This document shows, in pieces, positions 33,510 through 42,021 of a stretch of DNA of 64,000 nucleotides. Numbering within the stretch: position 1 is the stretch's first letter; every line of letters starts with the position of its first letter. A program made the position numbers and the translations under genes. The stretch is from positions 1-64,000 of the forward strand of contig CACWOS010000008.1 of assembly GCA_902762565.1 (NCBI GenBank). The letters run 5' to 3'. The notes beneath the pieces are model-generated. The model was not told where the DNA came from. It saw only the letters and a list, made by a program, of their open reading frames with translations, and searched no databases. Source of the stretch: an uncultured Prevotellaceae bacterium. GTDB lineage: Bacteria > Bacteroidota > Bacteroidia > Bacteroidales > Bacteroidaceae.

Positions 33510-35057
33510 ATGAAAAAGATTGTATTTTCGTTGATTGTTTTCACGATGACAACTATGGACGCTTTTGCTGGTGGTATTCTGACTAATACGAACCAAAGCG
33601 TTTTGTTTCTAAAGAATCCTGCACGCGATGCTGCTATCGGCCTTGACGGTGTATATTCCAACCCTGCCGGTGTAGCTTTCATGCCCGAAGGATTCCATTT
33701 GGCCATCAACTGGCAGATGGCTCATCAGACCCGTACTATTACTTCTACTGACGAGATGTTCAGAATGGGTAAGAAGAACGAGGGAAGTAACGTTAAGAAG
33801 TATGAGGGCGTAGCCGATGCCCCATTCATTCCTTCTGTTCAGGCGGCATACAACAAAGGTAATTGGAGCTATCAGTTCAACTTCTCAATGCCTGGTGGCG
33901 GTGGTGTTTGTGAGTTCGAAAATGGTCTAGGCTCTTTCGAGCGTGCAGTAGGTAGTATTGCAGGCATGCTCAAGCAGAATGGTTTTGACGTTCAGGGCTA
34001 CGATATGGATGCTTACATGCGTGGTCGTCAGTACTATTTTGGTTTCCAGGTGGGTGCTGCTTACAAGATTAATGAGCACTGGTCTGTTTATGGTGGTCTG
34101 CGTGCTTTATACGGCGATGCTTCGTATCGTGCTCGTCTGAGTCACATCAACGTAGTGACCTCCACAGGTGCTGTTGACTTTGGAGAGTTCCTAGAGGGCA
34201 ACATCAACGAAATTAACCGTCAGATAGGTGCAGCACAGGCTCAACTCCAAATGGCAGCCCAGTCAGGACAGTATACTGCTGAACAGCTCGCTGCCATGCA
34301 GGCTCAGGCTGCGCCCCAGTTAGCTGCTGCCGAGGCAGGATTGCAGAGTCTGTACAAGCTCCACCGCTATGGTAATGGCGTGAATCTTCAGAGTACTCAG
34401 ACAGGTTTTGGTTTTGCTCCTATCATTGGCATCAACTATAAGATTGGCAATTTCAACTTTGCCGTCAAGTATGAGTTCAATACAGACATGAAGATGAAGA
34501 ACCACTCCACACTAGAGGAGCCTCTGAAGATTGAAGGTCCGATGGCCAACTTCCCAGGCATTGCCAACATTAACAAGTTTGAGAATAACACCGATGTCAA
34601 CGAAGACACCCCAGCCATGCTGGCGCTAGGTGCCCAGTGGAGCCCTTTCAAAGAATTGCACCTCAATGCAGGTTATCACCACTACTACGATAAAAATGCT
34701 AATTGGTATAACGACTCTCAAAAACTACTTAAGAGTGGTTCTAACGAGTATCTGGGTGGCGTAGAATGGGATGCTAGCGAGAAGGTTAATCTCTCTTGTG
34801 GTTTCCAGATTACGCGCTACGGACTGACTGATGAGTATATGAACGATATGTCATTCATGGTTAATAGTTATAGTGTGGGTGCGGGTATCAGCTATAAAGC
34901 AACAGATAAAATTACGCTGACCGCTGCTTATTTCCAAACCAATTACGACAACTACGACAAAGTACAGGCCACAGACGCTGCTGGCAATATCACCAAGGGT
35001 GACTCGTTCACACGCACCAACCGTGTACTAGGATTAGGTTGCCAGATCGATTTCTAA
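33510..35057 (+). CDS. FadL/OmpP1-family outer membrane porin
   Basis: A 515-residue outer-membrane protein with signal peptide MKKIVFSLIVFTMTTMDAFA. The mature N-terminus (LFLKNPARDAAIGLDGVYSNPAGVAFMPEGFHLAINWQ) is the NPAG hatch motif of FadL-type porins, which take up hydrophobic compounds. The rest is a beta-barrel of alternating strands; about residues 225-290 form an Ala/Gln-rich helical insert. The C-terminus ends in aromatic F. The substrate is unknown. The ATG after the promoter is preferred to the earlier frame opening. Confidence 0.82.
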   Translation: MKKIVFSLIVFTMTTMDAFAGGILTNTNQSVLFLKNPARDAAIGLDGVYSNPAGVAFMPEGFHLAINWQMAHQTRTITSTDEMFRMGKKNEGSNVKKYEGVADAPFIPSVQAAYNKGNWSYQFNFSMPGGGGVCEFENGLGSFERAVGSIAGMLKQNGFDVQGYDMDAYMRGRQYYFGFQVGAAYKINEHWSVYGGLRALYGDASYRARLSHINVVTSTGAVDFGEFLEGNINEINRQIGAAQAQLQMAAQSGQYTAEQLAAMQAQAAPQLAAAEAGLQSLYKLHRYGNGVNLQSTQTGFGFAPIIGINYKIGNFNFAVKYEFNTDMKMKNHSTLEEPLKIEGPMANFPGIANINKFENNTDVNEDTPAMLALGAQWSPFKELHLNAGYHHYYDKNANWYNDSQKLLKSGSNEYLGGVEWDASEKVNLSCGFQITRYGLTDEYMNDMSFMVNSYSVGAGISYKATDKITLTAAYFQTNYDNYDKVQATDAAGNITKGDSFTRTNRVLGLGCQIDF

Positions 35058-35066
35058 AAGGCGTTT

Positions 35067-35098
35067 TGTTATAACGATATAACGTTATTACGACATTA
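35067..35098. repeat. Tandem octamer (CGTTATTA) array between the FadL-like gene and priA
   Basis: TGTTATAA, CGATATAA, CGTTATTA, CGACATTA at exact 8-nt spacing, in the gap between two converging genes. Same family as 41129-41160 between gldL and gldM. Confidence 0.85.
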
Positions 35099-35106
35099 CG
35101 AAAAGT

Positions 35107-37380
35107 TTATAACGGATCAACATCGTAATAGATTTGAAGCGACGAATAGTGTTTGTCCGCGAGCATCTGACTCTGAGCCATGAGCAGATACTCGCGGACG
35201 CGTTTCATGTCAATGCCCAGTTCCAACTTGAGCACGAGCTTGCGAATGTTCTGCTGTTTGACCTTTGCGACAGAAGGTTTATCAGGACCTAGCACGCGTC
35301 CGCCAAACCACTGGCGCAAACGAGACCCTAACTCAACGGCTGCAGTATTCACGGTAGTGTCCTGACGATGTTTCAGGAAGACATACACCAAATGGAAATA
35401 TGGCGGATAGCGAAAGGCCTGACGTTCAGCTATCAAGTCTTTATAGAGTGCTGTATAGTCACCTCGCACCACATAGTCAATGACAGGCAACTTAGGCTGC
35501 TTGGTTTGCAGGATGACGAGTCCACGCTTGTTCTTACGACCAGCCCTTCCACTGACCTGCGACATCATCATATAGGCATGTTCGTAGGCGCGGAAATCAG
35601 GCTGGTTCAGCATGGCGTCAGCATTCAGGATACCAACGACAGACACATGGTCGAAGTCGAGACCTTTCGACACCATCTGTGTACCAATCAAAATGTTGGT
35701 ACGACGAGCAGAGAAGTCGCTAATGATGCGTTCGTAGGCATTACGCGTACGAGTGGTGTCAAGGTCCATACGCGAGATACGTGCCTCAGGAAAAACCTCA
35801 CGCACCTGCTCTTCAATCTTCTCCGTACCAAAACCACGCGTACGTAAATCAGTACTGCCGCAACAAGGACACTCCGTTGGTACACGATACGTATAGCCAC
35901 AATAGTGGCACGTCAACTGGTTCATCTGACGATGATACGTCAGCGAGACGTCACAATGTTGGCACGTAGGTACCCAGCCACACTGATGACACTCGACGAC
36001 AGGGGCAAAACCTCGACGATTCTGGAACAGAATGGCCTGTTCATCATGTTCTAATGCCTCACGCACGCGCGCTAACAAAAGAGGTGAGAAAGGACCAGCC
36101 ATCATCTTCCGTTTTTGCAGGTCGGCCGTATCCACCACCTGTATCTCAGGTAGCTCCATCCCCTGATAGCGTTCCTTTAGTTCCACCAGCCCATACTTGC
36201 CTGTTTTGGCATTATGGTAGCTCTCCAACGAAGGCGTAGCAGTACCCAAGAGTGTTTTTGCCTTATACATCTGGGCCAGCATGATAGCTGCACTGCGCGC
36301 ATGATAGCGGGGAGCAGGGTCTTGCTGTTTATAGCTGGTCTCGTGTTCCTCATCGATAATTACCAACCCCAAACGCTGGAAGGGCAAGAACACGGCCGAA
36401 CGGGCGCCCAAAATAACGTCATAGGGATTCTGCGACAATTGCTTCTGCCAAATCTCCACACGCTCGGCATCCGAATACTTCGAGTGATAGATGCCTAGCT
36501 TATCGCCAAACACGCGCTGCAGGCGCTGCATCATCTGTACAGTCAATGCTATCTCAGGCAAGAGATAAAGCACCTGTTCCTTACGTTCCAGCGCCAACTT
36601 AATGAGGTGGATGTATATCTCCGTCTTGCCAGATCCTGTGATGCCATGTAGCAGCGTAACGTTTTTCTTCAGCATTGAGAATAAAATCTCGTCGTGAGCT
36701 TTCTGTTGAGCAGGGCTAAGAGGTTGAATGAGTTCTGGGTGATACTCGCCACCATGATTCAATCGCCCAACTTCCACCTCATAGGTCTCCAGCATCTGAC
36801 GTTTCTCCAACTGTTTGATAGTTTCCGCTGAAGCACCACTGACATTCAAGAGTTCTTCGCGCGTAATCTCTGTTGGCTGAATTGTGCTCTCATCCGAGTC
36901 TTCGTCTATTTGGTCCCACCCTGACAGTGCCAGATACTCGATAAAGGCATCCAACTGCTTCTTGGCCCTCGACAAGACATTGAGAGCAATGTGCAGGGCC
37001 GTTACGTTCTGATACTGTGGAGTCAGTCGGATATACGTCTCCGTTTTGGGATGATAGCCGTCCTCGGCCTTCATTCCACCAGGTAACGCAGCCTTGTAGA
37101 CATCACCTATAGGTGACAGGTAGTAATCACTAATCCATTGCCATAACCGCAGTTGCGACTCGGTCACGATGGGCGACGCATCTATAACCTGTTGCAGAGT
37201 CTTCACCTCGTAGCCCTCAGGTTTCCTATCGTGCAGTCGAGCCACGATGCCCAAATAGGTTTTGTTTCTGCCAAACGTCACCATCACACGACACCCAACA
37301 CCTACCGTCATGCCCTCAGGCACAGCATAGGTGAACACCCCCTGCAGGGGTACGGGCAATATGAGGTCAGCGTACTGCAT
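35107..37380 (-). CDS. priA: Primosomal replication protein N' (PriA helicase)
   Basis: A 757-residue superfamily 2 helicase that restarts stalled forks. It starts MQYADLILPVPLQGVFTYAVP (the 3' DNA-binding domain), with Walker A LLHGITGSGKTEIYIHL, DEEH box VIIDEEHETSYKQ, GTATPSLES, paired cysteine zinc motifs (CHQCGWVPTCQHCD, CHYCGYTYRVPTECPCCGS) and GTQMVSKGLDFDHV. The frame is open to 37455, but the -7 element at 37388-37395 lies in that extension, so the ATG at 37378-37380 is used; the transcript would be leaderless or nearly so. Confidence 0.93.
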   Translation of the reverse strand: MQYADLILPVPLQGVFTYAVPEGMTVGVGCRVMVTFGRNKTYLGIVARLHDRKPEGYEVKTLQQVIDASPIVTESQLRLWQWISDYYLSPIGDVYKAALPGGMKAEDGYHPKTETYIRLTPQYQNVTALHIALNVLSRAKKQLDAFIEYLALSGWDQIDEDSDESTIQPTEITREELLNVSGASAETIKQLEKRQMLETYEVEVGRLNHGGEYHPELIQPLSPAQQKAHDEILFSMLKKNVTLLHGITGSGKTEIYIHLIKLALERKEQVLYLLPEIALTVQMMQRLQRVFGDKLGIYHSKYSDAERVEIWQKQLSQNPYDVILGARSAVFLPFQRLGLVIIDEEHETSYKQQDPAPRYHARSAAIMLAQMYKAKTLLGTATPSLESYHNAKTGKYGLVELKERYQGMELPEIQVVDTADLQKRKMMAGPFSPLLLARVREALEHDEQAILFQNRRGFAPVVECHQCGWVPTCQHCDVSLTYHRQMNQLTCHYCGYTYRVPTECPCCGSTDLRTRGFGTEKIEEQVREVFPEARISRMDLDTTRTRNAYERIISDFSARRTNILIGTQMVSKGLDFDHVSVVGILNADAMLNQPDFRAYEHAYMMMSQVSGRAGRKNKRGLVILQTKQPKLPVIDYVVRGDYTALYKDLIAERQAFRYPPYFHLVYVFLKHRQDTTVNTAAVELGSRLRQWFGGRVLGPDKPSVAKVKQQNIRKLVLKLELGIDMKRVREYLLMAQSQMLADKHYSSLQIYYDVDPL

Positions 37381-37387
37381 CGGAGTG

Positions 37388-37395
37388 CAAAGATA
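37388..37395 (-). promoter_or_regulatory. Promoter -7 element of priA (near-leaderless)
   Basis: TATCTTTG on the reverse strand; its last base is 8 nt from the ATG, so transcription should start about 2 nt before it. Confidence 0.55.
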
Positions 37396-37445
37396 GTGAT
37401 AATTATGGAGAAAAGCAAATTTAATGAAGCTTTTCACATCGAATG

Positions 37446-37530
37446 CACGTAGCAAAGGCGTCGTTCGCCCCTTGCGGAGCCCCCGTCCGCTTACTCCGGA
37501 GACCCCGTCCGCTTGCTTCGGTTAACTTCT
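37446..37530. repeat. GC-rich repeat block upstream of priA
   Basis: Short GC-rich words CCCCGTCCGCTTACTCCGG and CCCCGTCCGCTTGCTTCGG, two near-copies of 19 nt separated by about 6 nt. They resemble the words in the block at 5902-6060. No gene. Confidence 0.55.
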
Positions 37531-37541
37531 TACAAGAAACG

Positions 37542-37573
37542 CAAGACCCTCGCCGGAAGTGACGAGGGTCTTG
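37542..37573 (-). terminator. Terminator of the outer-membrane barrel gene
   Basis: An 11-bp perfect stem CAAGACCCTCG/CGAGGGTCTTG with a 10-nt loop, followed in the reverse-strand transcript by CGUUUCUUGU. It lies 25 nt past the stop codon. Confidence 0.75.
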
Positions 37574-37598
37574 ACATGTATTGAAAGTAAATAATGTC

Positions 37599-38216
37599 TT
37601 AGAACAAATAAGCGGCAGAAATCTGCCATGCATTAGCCTTGGCACCTGTTATGGTTTTCCAAGCAGAAGTTGCAGCATCTTTCACTTCTACCTCGCCAGT
37701 CTTGCCGAGAGCAATATTGTAGTTTACTTTCAGTTGAATATGACTAATAAATGTAGCTCCAATACCCACATTAGCACTGAGGTTCGAACTCTTCAGCGTC
37801 CATTTAGCTGCATCGTTTATGATATCTTTTGTCTTGTTACCAACGTTGAAGCCGAACTGAGGACCTGCAAAAGCAAAAATCTCTGCAAGGCTTCCAATAC
37901 CGATACCGTAGCGAACATTAATGGGAATCTGGATAGACTGAGACTTAAGAGTCTGTCCGTTAGACTTACCTTCGCGCTGGTCGTAGAGGGCAGAAGCATC
38001 AACACCCAAACCAACAATAGGAAGTGTAAACTTGACAGTCGGACCAACAAAGAAACCTGCCTTGTTCTTAACAGCATCCTGTACGCCCTCTGCATTAAGA
38101 GAGAAATCAGAGATATTAGTCAGATTCAAACCAGCCTGTAGGCCAAACTTAATCTGTGCTTGTGAGGGCATTGCGAAGGCTACTGCCATCACGATAAGAG
38201 TTAATACTTTCTTCAT
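37599..38216 (-). CDS. Small outer-membrane beta-barrel protein
   Basis: A 205-residue protein with signal peptide MKKVLTLIVMAVAFAMPSQA and a mature part of alternating strands (IKFGLQAGLNLTNIS, FFVGPTVKFTLPIVGLGVDASALYD, IQIPINVRYG) ending in F. It resembles the PorT/OMP_b-brl_2 families that are very common in Bacteroidota. Function unknown. Single gene with its own promoter and terminator, next to the type IX secretion operon but not clearly part of it. Confidence 0.8.
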   Translation of the reverse strand: MKKVLTLIVMAVAFAMPSQAQIKFGLQAGLNLTNISDFSLNAEGVQDAVKNKAGFFVGPTVKFTLPIVGLGVDASALYDQREGKSNGQTLKSQSIQIPINVRYGIGIGSLAEIFAFAGPQFGFNVGNKTKDIINDAAKWTLKSSNLSANVGIGATFISHIQLKVNYNIALGKTGEVEVKDAATSAWKTITGAKANAWQISAAYLF

Positions 38217-38256
38217 AATCTTTCTGTTTTAAGTGATTTGATTGCTAATTTGCTGG

Positions 38257-38264
38257 CAAAAGTA
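38257..38264 (-). promoter_or_regulatory. Promoter -7 element of the outer-membrane barrel gene
   Basis: TACTTTTG on the reverse strand; start near 38251, about 35 nt before the ATG. Confidence 0.6.
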
Positions 38265-38302
38265 AGCATTTTATTCGAAAAAAACAACAATTACCGCATT
38301 TT

Positions 38303-38347
38303 TTTCACTTTTCACTATTTACTTTCCACTAGGGCATAGCCCGCTTA
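38303..38347. repeat. Tandem heptamer array plus GGGC hairpin at the end of gldN
   Basis: TTTCACT, TTTCACT, ATTTACT, TTCCACT (38303-38330) followed by AGGGCATAGCCCGCT, a GGGC/GCCC hairpin, that leads directly into the gldN stop codon (38345-38347). The same composite, array plus AGGGCACAGCCCGCT, ends at the gldM stop codon. Confidence 0.85.
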
Positions 38348-39490
38348 GTGTCTCTGACGACGCACACTCATACGAGAAGAGCCAGACGAAGAGGCCGATG
38401 ACTTAGAAGTACGAGCAGCCTTTGTTCGACGTGACGAGGAACTCTTCTGTTTCTCTGTAACAGCAGCTTCATCGCCAGCTTTCTCCCCCTTGTTTTTACG
38501 AGCCTTACGAGCAGCCTTGATATCAGCAGATGTCAGACGCGCGATGCTGTCAAGCGAGTCTTTGCGGTGCTTATCGCCAAAAATCTTCTCTTCAAAAGCT
38601 TTCAGTTCGCCTTCGATACGCTTCTGTTCCACTTGCAGCGCCGAGTCTGTAGGACAATACTGAGCCAAGGACTTACCAAGCATATTGTTGGTCTTATAGA
38701 TTTTGCCCTCATAACGGTTCAGCGTGAAATAGTCCTCCATCGACATGGTGGCAGCATTGTTCAGATTCGATGTCATCACCGTCTGACGGCTGAGATAAGG
38801 AGCCAAATCTGAATACTTTACCCAGAACAAAGGATACTTAGCAGCCTCACCGCCAAAGTCGTCCTCACGCAACATGACAGGACAGAGAGCCAGCACCTTA
38901 CGATGGAAGGTTGAATTAGCCTGATCATAGTATGCACTTTCCTTCAGATAGTAAAGCTTGACCTCTGCTGAAGGAATATCACTATTGTCCACGCGAATCT
39001 TACCATCCTTCTCTTCATAATAAATATGGAAATTATCGAGAATAGTTTTCATCTTCACACGAGCAGAATCGGTAAAAGACTCGTTACCGTCCAAGCGATA
39101 TTCATAGACTGGCACATAGCCGTTGAGTGCCAATTTAAACACGTAGGTAAAGAGATTCACCTGCTTGTCCATTGGTTCCACAGGATAGTAAAGTCCGCCA
39201 TTGGCATCTTGGTTCAGGTCTACTTCGCGATAGATGTCACGACGCCATACCACATCCTCAGGCATATCGACAGCCGTTGGGAACATCAAGCGAGCACGCA
39301 TCGACATGCCTTGATTCTGTGTCTGTGCCTGACCCTGCTGCTGAGCCTTCTGCTGTTGTTGCTGTTGGCGACGAGCCTTAGGCTGAGCCTGCGCTTCGCT
39401 AATGAATAGTGAATAATGAACAGTGAATAGTATAACTACCACTCTCATCATCCACAGATATCTGTTCACTTGTTTTATTCTATTGTTCAT
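38345..39490 (-). CDS. gldN: Type IX secretion / gliding motility protein GldN (PorN)
   Basis: A 381-residue periplasmic protein that forms the large ring under the outer membrane with GldK in type IX secretion. Signal peptide (residues 1-36, ending SEAQAQ) followed by a Gln-rich stretch, then the conserved part with VVWRRDIYREVDL, GGLYYPVEPMDKQVNLF, GKIRVDNSDIP and VKYSDLAPYLSRQTVMTSN. The tail after residue 325 is Lys/Arg/Ser-rich. The hydrophobic core of the signal peptide (residues 21-30, LFTVHYSLFI) is encoded by a 7-nt tandem array at 39401-39428. Last gene of porP-gldK-L-M-N. Confidence 0.9.
   Translation of the reverse strand: MNNRIKQVNRYLWMMRVVVILFTVHYSLFISEAQAQPKARRQQQQQQKAQQQGQAQTQNQGMSMRARLMFPTAVDMPEDVVWRRDIYREVDLNQDANGGLYYPVEPMDKQVNLFTYVFKLALNGYVPVYEYRLDGNESFTDSARVKMKTILDNFHIYYEEKDGKIRVDNSDIPSAEVKLYYLKESAYYDQANSTFHRKVLALCPVMLREDDFGGEAAKYPLFWVKYSDLAPYLSRQTVMTSNLNNAATMSMEDYFTLNRYEGKIYKTNNMLGKSLAQYCPTDSALQVEQKRIEGELKAFEEKIFGDKHRKDSLDSIARLTSADIKAARKARKNKGEKAGDEAAVTEKQKSSSSRRTKAARTSKSSASSSGSSRMSVRRQRH
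39401..39428. repeat. Tandem heptamer array encoding the gldN signal peptide core
   Basis: AATGAAT, AGTGAAT, AATGAAC, AGTGAAT at exact 7-nt spacing; this is the reverse complement of the TTCACT family found on both sides of gldN. It encodes residues 21-30 of GldN. Confidence 0.9.
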
Positions 39491-39506
39491 CTTGTATTAT
39501 TTTATT

Positions 39507-39550
39507 GTTCACTTTTCACTATTCACTGTTCACTAGGGCACAGCCCGCTA
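39507..39550. repeat. Tandem heptamer array plus GGGC hairpin between gldM and gldN
   Basis: GTTCACT, TTTCACT, ATTCACT, GTTCACT (39507-39534) followed by AGGGCACAGCCCGCT and then the gldM stop codon (39548-39550). It makes up most of the 57-nt gap. Confidence 0.9.
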
Positions 39551-41113
39551 CTTTACTATGACTTCCATTGAAGCATTCAACTTACGTGAGATACCATCAG
39601 GACCGATAGCATTGACACGTGAAATATAGAAACGCTTGTTACGCTGCAATTTGCGGAAGGTATCCTTTTGGCGGGCTGAGAAGTTGGCGCCATCGCTAAC
39701 CATAGGCACTGCGTTACCCATATTGTCGAAGAACACCGTCTCAAAGCTCTGTACCTTGAAAGCGATATCAAGAATACCATCATCGATAGCAGCCCCAATG
39801 CCATCAACGCCCATCAATTGAGCCTTCGACAAGCCACCACCCTTATAACGGATTGGTGAGCCAGTCTCGTCCTTCATTGCGATGTATGGTGTAGGATCGG
39901 GCAAACGACGTACACGGAACGTGAACTGTCCCATCTGCTGGGCACGACCCGTATTAGTCGAGGTTACCGTAATCGTCACATTCTGTCCCACAGCAGTAGG
40001 ACGAGCAATATAACGGCCAGGGCCTACTGGTTGCAAGGTTCCACCTGTCATTGTTGCCTGAACCTTGTTGACTGGTACACCTGGCACACTGACACTCAAC
40101 GGATTAGAGTAGCCAGCATAGAGCACATTCATCAGGTCGGCACTAACTGTGGCAGAGGGATCAACCACCGTATATTTCTGCTCGAAGTTACGTTTGATCA
40201 ATTCGCCATTACCATTCTCCACCTGAATATAGCCCGTTAATGTGAAGTCACCCGTCCGACTGGTTACCGTCTCATAGAGTCCGCCAGGCAGATTCATCTC
40301 CCTGCCTCCAATGAAAATCTGTGGTTGCTGGGTAGTATCTACTGCAGCCATCACAATATGAGCTGAGAACTTATCGCCACGGACGATGGTCTGCGAGTTT
40401 GGAATCACAAAGGCATTGAGGGCGTTGACACGAATATCTTTCACGTCGATATTAGATACCAACGTATGCAACACCTCACCTTCAGCATAGCGCACGTCGC
40501 TTTGAAGTTTCGAAAGCAGCGTGACGGCAGCAGCAGCAGGCATTGCTTCAAACATATACTCCTGCCAGTTCTTGCCGAGAGATTGGGCACTCTTAGGAAT
40601 TTCTGTTGTCAGCGTAGAAATAAGCAGTTTCTTCTGTCGCGGCGTATTCACCATCTTCAACATGTTGACGCGATAGGAATTAATGGCATCATACAGTTCC
40701 TTGCCACGACCACGTCCAGGAGCCAGCATCACCTGACTGGCAGCCTCCAAATCTTCCTTATTCCGTATATTTCTGACATCACCGTCCTCACCGTCAGCCT
40801 CCACAACGATGGCCTGCTTCAACTCGTCTACAAGATCATAAAGATGACTGCTCATCTGCTTGACCTGCTGCGATTTGTCATACCACTCCTTGACCTTCTG
40901 CGGATTTTTCTTCATCTGAACGGCAAAGTCATCGTATATGGCCATATTCTCCAACGTCGCGTTAGATGTCGTGCGCTTCAGACTCTCTTCAACAATAGAG
41001 AATCCATTGAGCACCTCTGTAGAGACGTTCAATGCCAGCATTGCCATCAGTACCACGTACATCAGGTTAATCATCTTCTGGCGAGGAGAAACGGGTCTTT
41101 TCTTTATTGCCAT
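39548..41113 (-). CDS. gldM: Type IX secretion / gliding motility protein GldM (PorM)
   Basis: A 521-residue inner-membrane protein with one N-terminal helix (MINLMYVVLMAMLALNVSTEVLNGF) and a long periplasmic part of a helical bundle (to about residue 220) followed by Ig-like domains. With GldL it forms the proton-driven motor of type IX secretion; the periplasmic domains reach the GldK-GldN ring. Signature RQKMINLMYVVLMAMLALNVS near the start. The gap to gldL holds an octamer array. Confidence 0.95.
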   Translation of the reverse strand: MAIKKRPVSPRQKMINLMYVVLMAMLALNVSTEVLNGFSIVEESLKRTTSNATLENMAIYDDFAVQMKKNPQKVKEWYDKSQQVKQMSSHLYDLVDELKQAIVVEADGEDGDVRNIRNKEDLEAASQVMLAPGRGRGKELYDAINSYRVNMLKMVNTPRQKKLLISTLTTEIPKSAQSLGKNWQEYMFEAMPAAAAVTLLSKLQSDVRYAEGEVLHTLVSNIDVKDIRVNALNAFVIPNSQTIVRGDKFSAHIVMAAVDTTQQPQIFIGGREMNLPGGLYETVTSRTGDFTLTGYIQVENGNGELIKRNFEQKYTVVDPSATVSADLMNVLYAGYSNPLSVSVPGVPVNKVQATMTGGTLQPVGPGRYIARPTAVGQNVTITVTSTNTGRAQQMGQFTFRVRRLPDPTPYIAMKDETGSPIRYKGGGLSKAQLMGVDGIGAAIDDGILDIAFKVQSFETVFFDNMGNAVPMVSDGANFSARQKDTFRKLQRNKRFYISRVNAIGPDGISRKLNASMEVIVK

Positions 41114-41128
41114 GTTTTCTTATTATTT

Positions 41129-41160
41129 CGTTATCACGTTATTACGTTATAACGTTATTA
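41129..41160. repeat. Tandem octamer (CGTTATTA) array between gldL and gldM
   Basis: CGTTATCA, CGTTATTA, CGTTATAA, CGTTATTA at exact 8-nt spacing plus a decayed fifth unit, in a 56-nt gap. Same family as 35067-35098. Confidence 0.9.
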
Positions 41161-41169
41161 CGACTTATT

Positions 41170-42021
41170 TTATATATTTGCTCTCACCTGCATGGCCTCA
41201 ATCATACGAGCATATATCTTGTTCAGCTCCTGTATCTGTTCTGCCATGTGGCGTGTCTGCTCATTGATTTCATCGATGGTATTAATCTGCGACGATGCAC
41301 TCTTTAACTGCATCTCGTAGACACGGCTGATACCTGTCAGCGTGCGGTTCAGGTTCTCCATCTCCTCAGAGTCGCGTGTCAGGCGCTGACTCTGCTCTGA
41401 TACCTGCGTCAGCATCTCCGTCAGACGGTTCAATTCATCGATATAGTTCGAAGTAGCCTCCTTCAGCTCTTCGCCCATAGGCATTGTCTCAGCCTGTAGC
41501 GGAGCAACTACACCTCCGCCAACAACAGGAGCACCACCGAAGCTAATGGCTCCGCCCTCCGTATGGCCAGCAGTATCTCCGTTGACAGGACCACCTTCCC
41601 AACGGGCAGCCTCCTCTCCATTGCCAACAACACCACCAACAACGCCACCACCAATAATGACAGTACCACCAGCGGCAGCTGGGGCAACAGTAGGTCCGCC
41701 AACAACCACATCTTCTATCTGGTCAGCTGCTTCTCCACTGACAGGCTTGCTTTCGCTACCTACATGGATGTCGAGATCCATACCATCAGTTGTCTTGTCG
41801 AATGGACGGTCGAAGGCAGAGATAAAGAACACGAACACCTCAGTACCCATACCCAAGAACAGGAAGAAGTTAGCTCCAGGCAGGTGGGTCAACTTAAACA
41901 GTGTACCCAAGATTACAATCGAAGCACCCCATGAGTAAGCGTAGTTCAGGAATGTCTGTCCTGGCACGCTATCCATCCACTTCTGCAAGCGGTATACAAT
42001 ATTAAGCTTACTGTATGTCAT
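41170..42021 (-). CDS. gldL: Type IX secretion motor protein GldL (PorL)
   Basis: A 283-residue inner-membrane protein with two helices (residues about 22-70, SWGASIVILGTLFKLTHLPGANFFLFLGMGTEVFVFFISAFD), including the conserved membrane glutamate in GMGTEVFVF needed for proton flow in studied homologues. A cytoplasmic part follows with a Gly/Val/Ala-rich, low-complexity stretch (residues about 105-175) and a C-terminal coiled coil. It overlaps gldK by 4 nt. Confidence 0.93.
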   Translation of the reverse strand: MTYSKLNIVYRLQKWMDSVPGQTFLNYAYSWGASIVILGTLFKLTHLPGANFFLFLGMGTEVFVFFISAFDRPFDKTTDGMDLDIHVGSESKPVSGEAADQIEDVVVGGPTVAPAAAGGTVIIGGGVVGGVVGNGEEAARWEGGPVNGDTAGHTEGGAISFGGAPVVGGGVVAPLQAETMPMGEELKEATSNYIDELNRLTEMLTQVSEQSQRLTRDSEEMENLNRTLTGISRVYEMQLKSASSQINTIDEINEQTRHMAEQIQELNKIYARMIEAMQVRANI

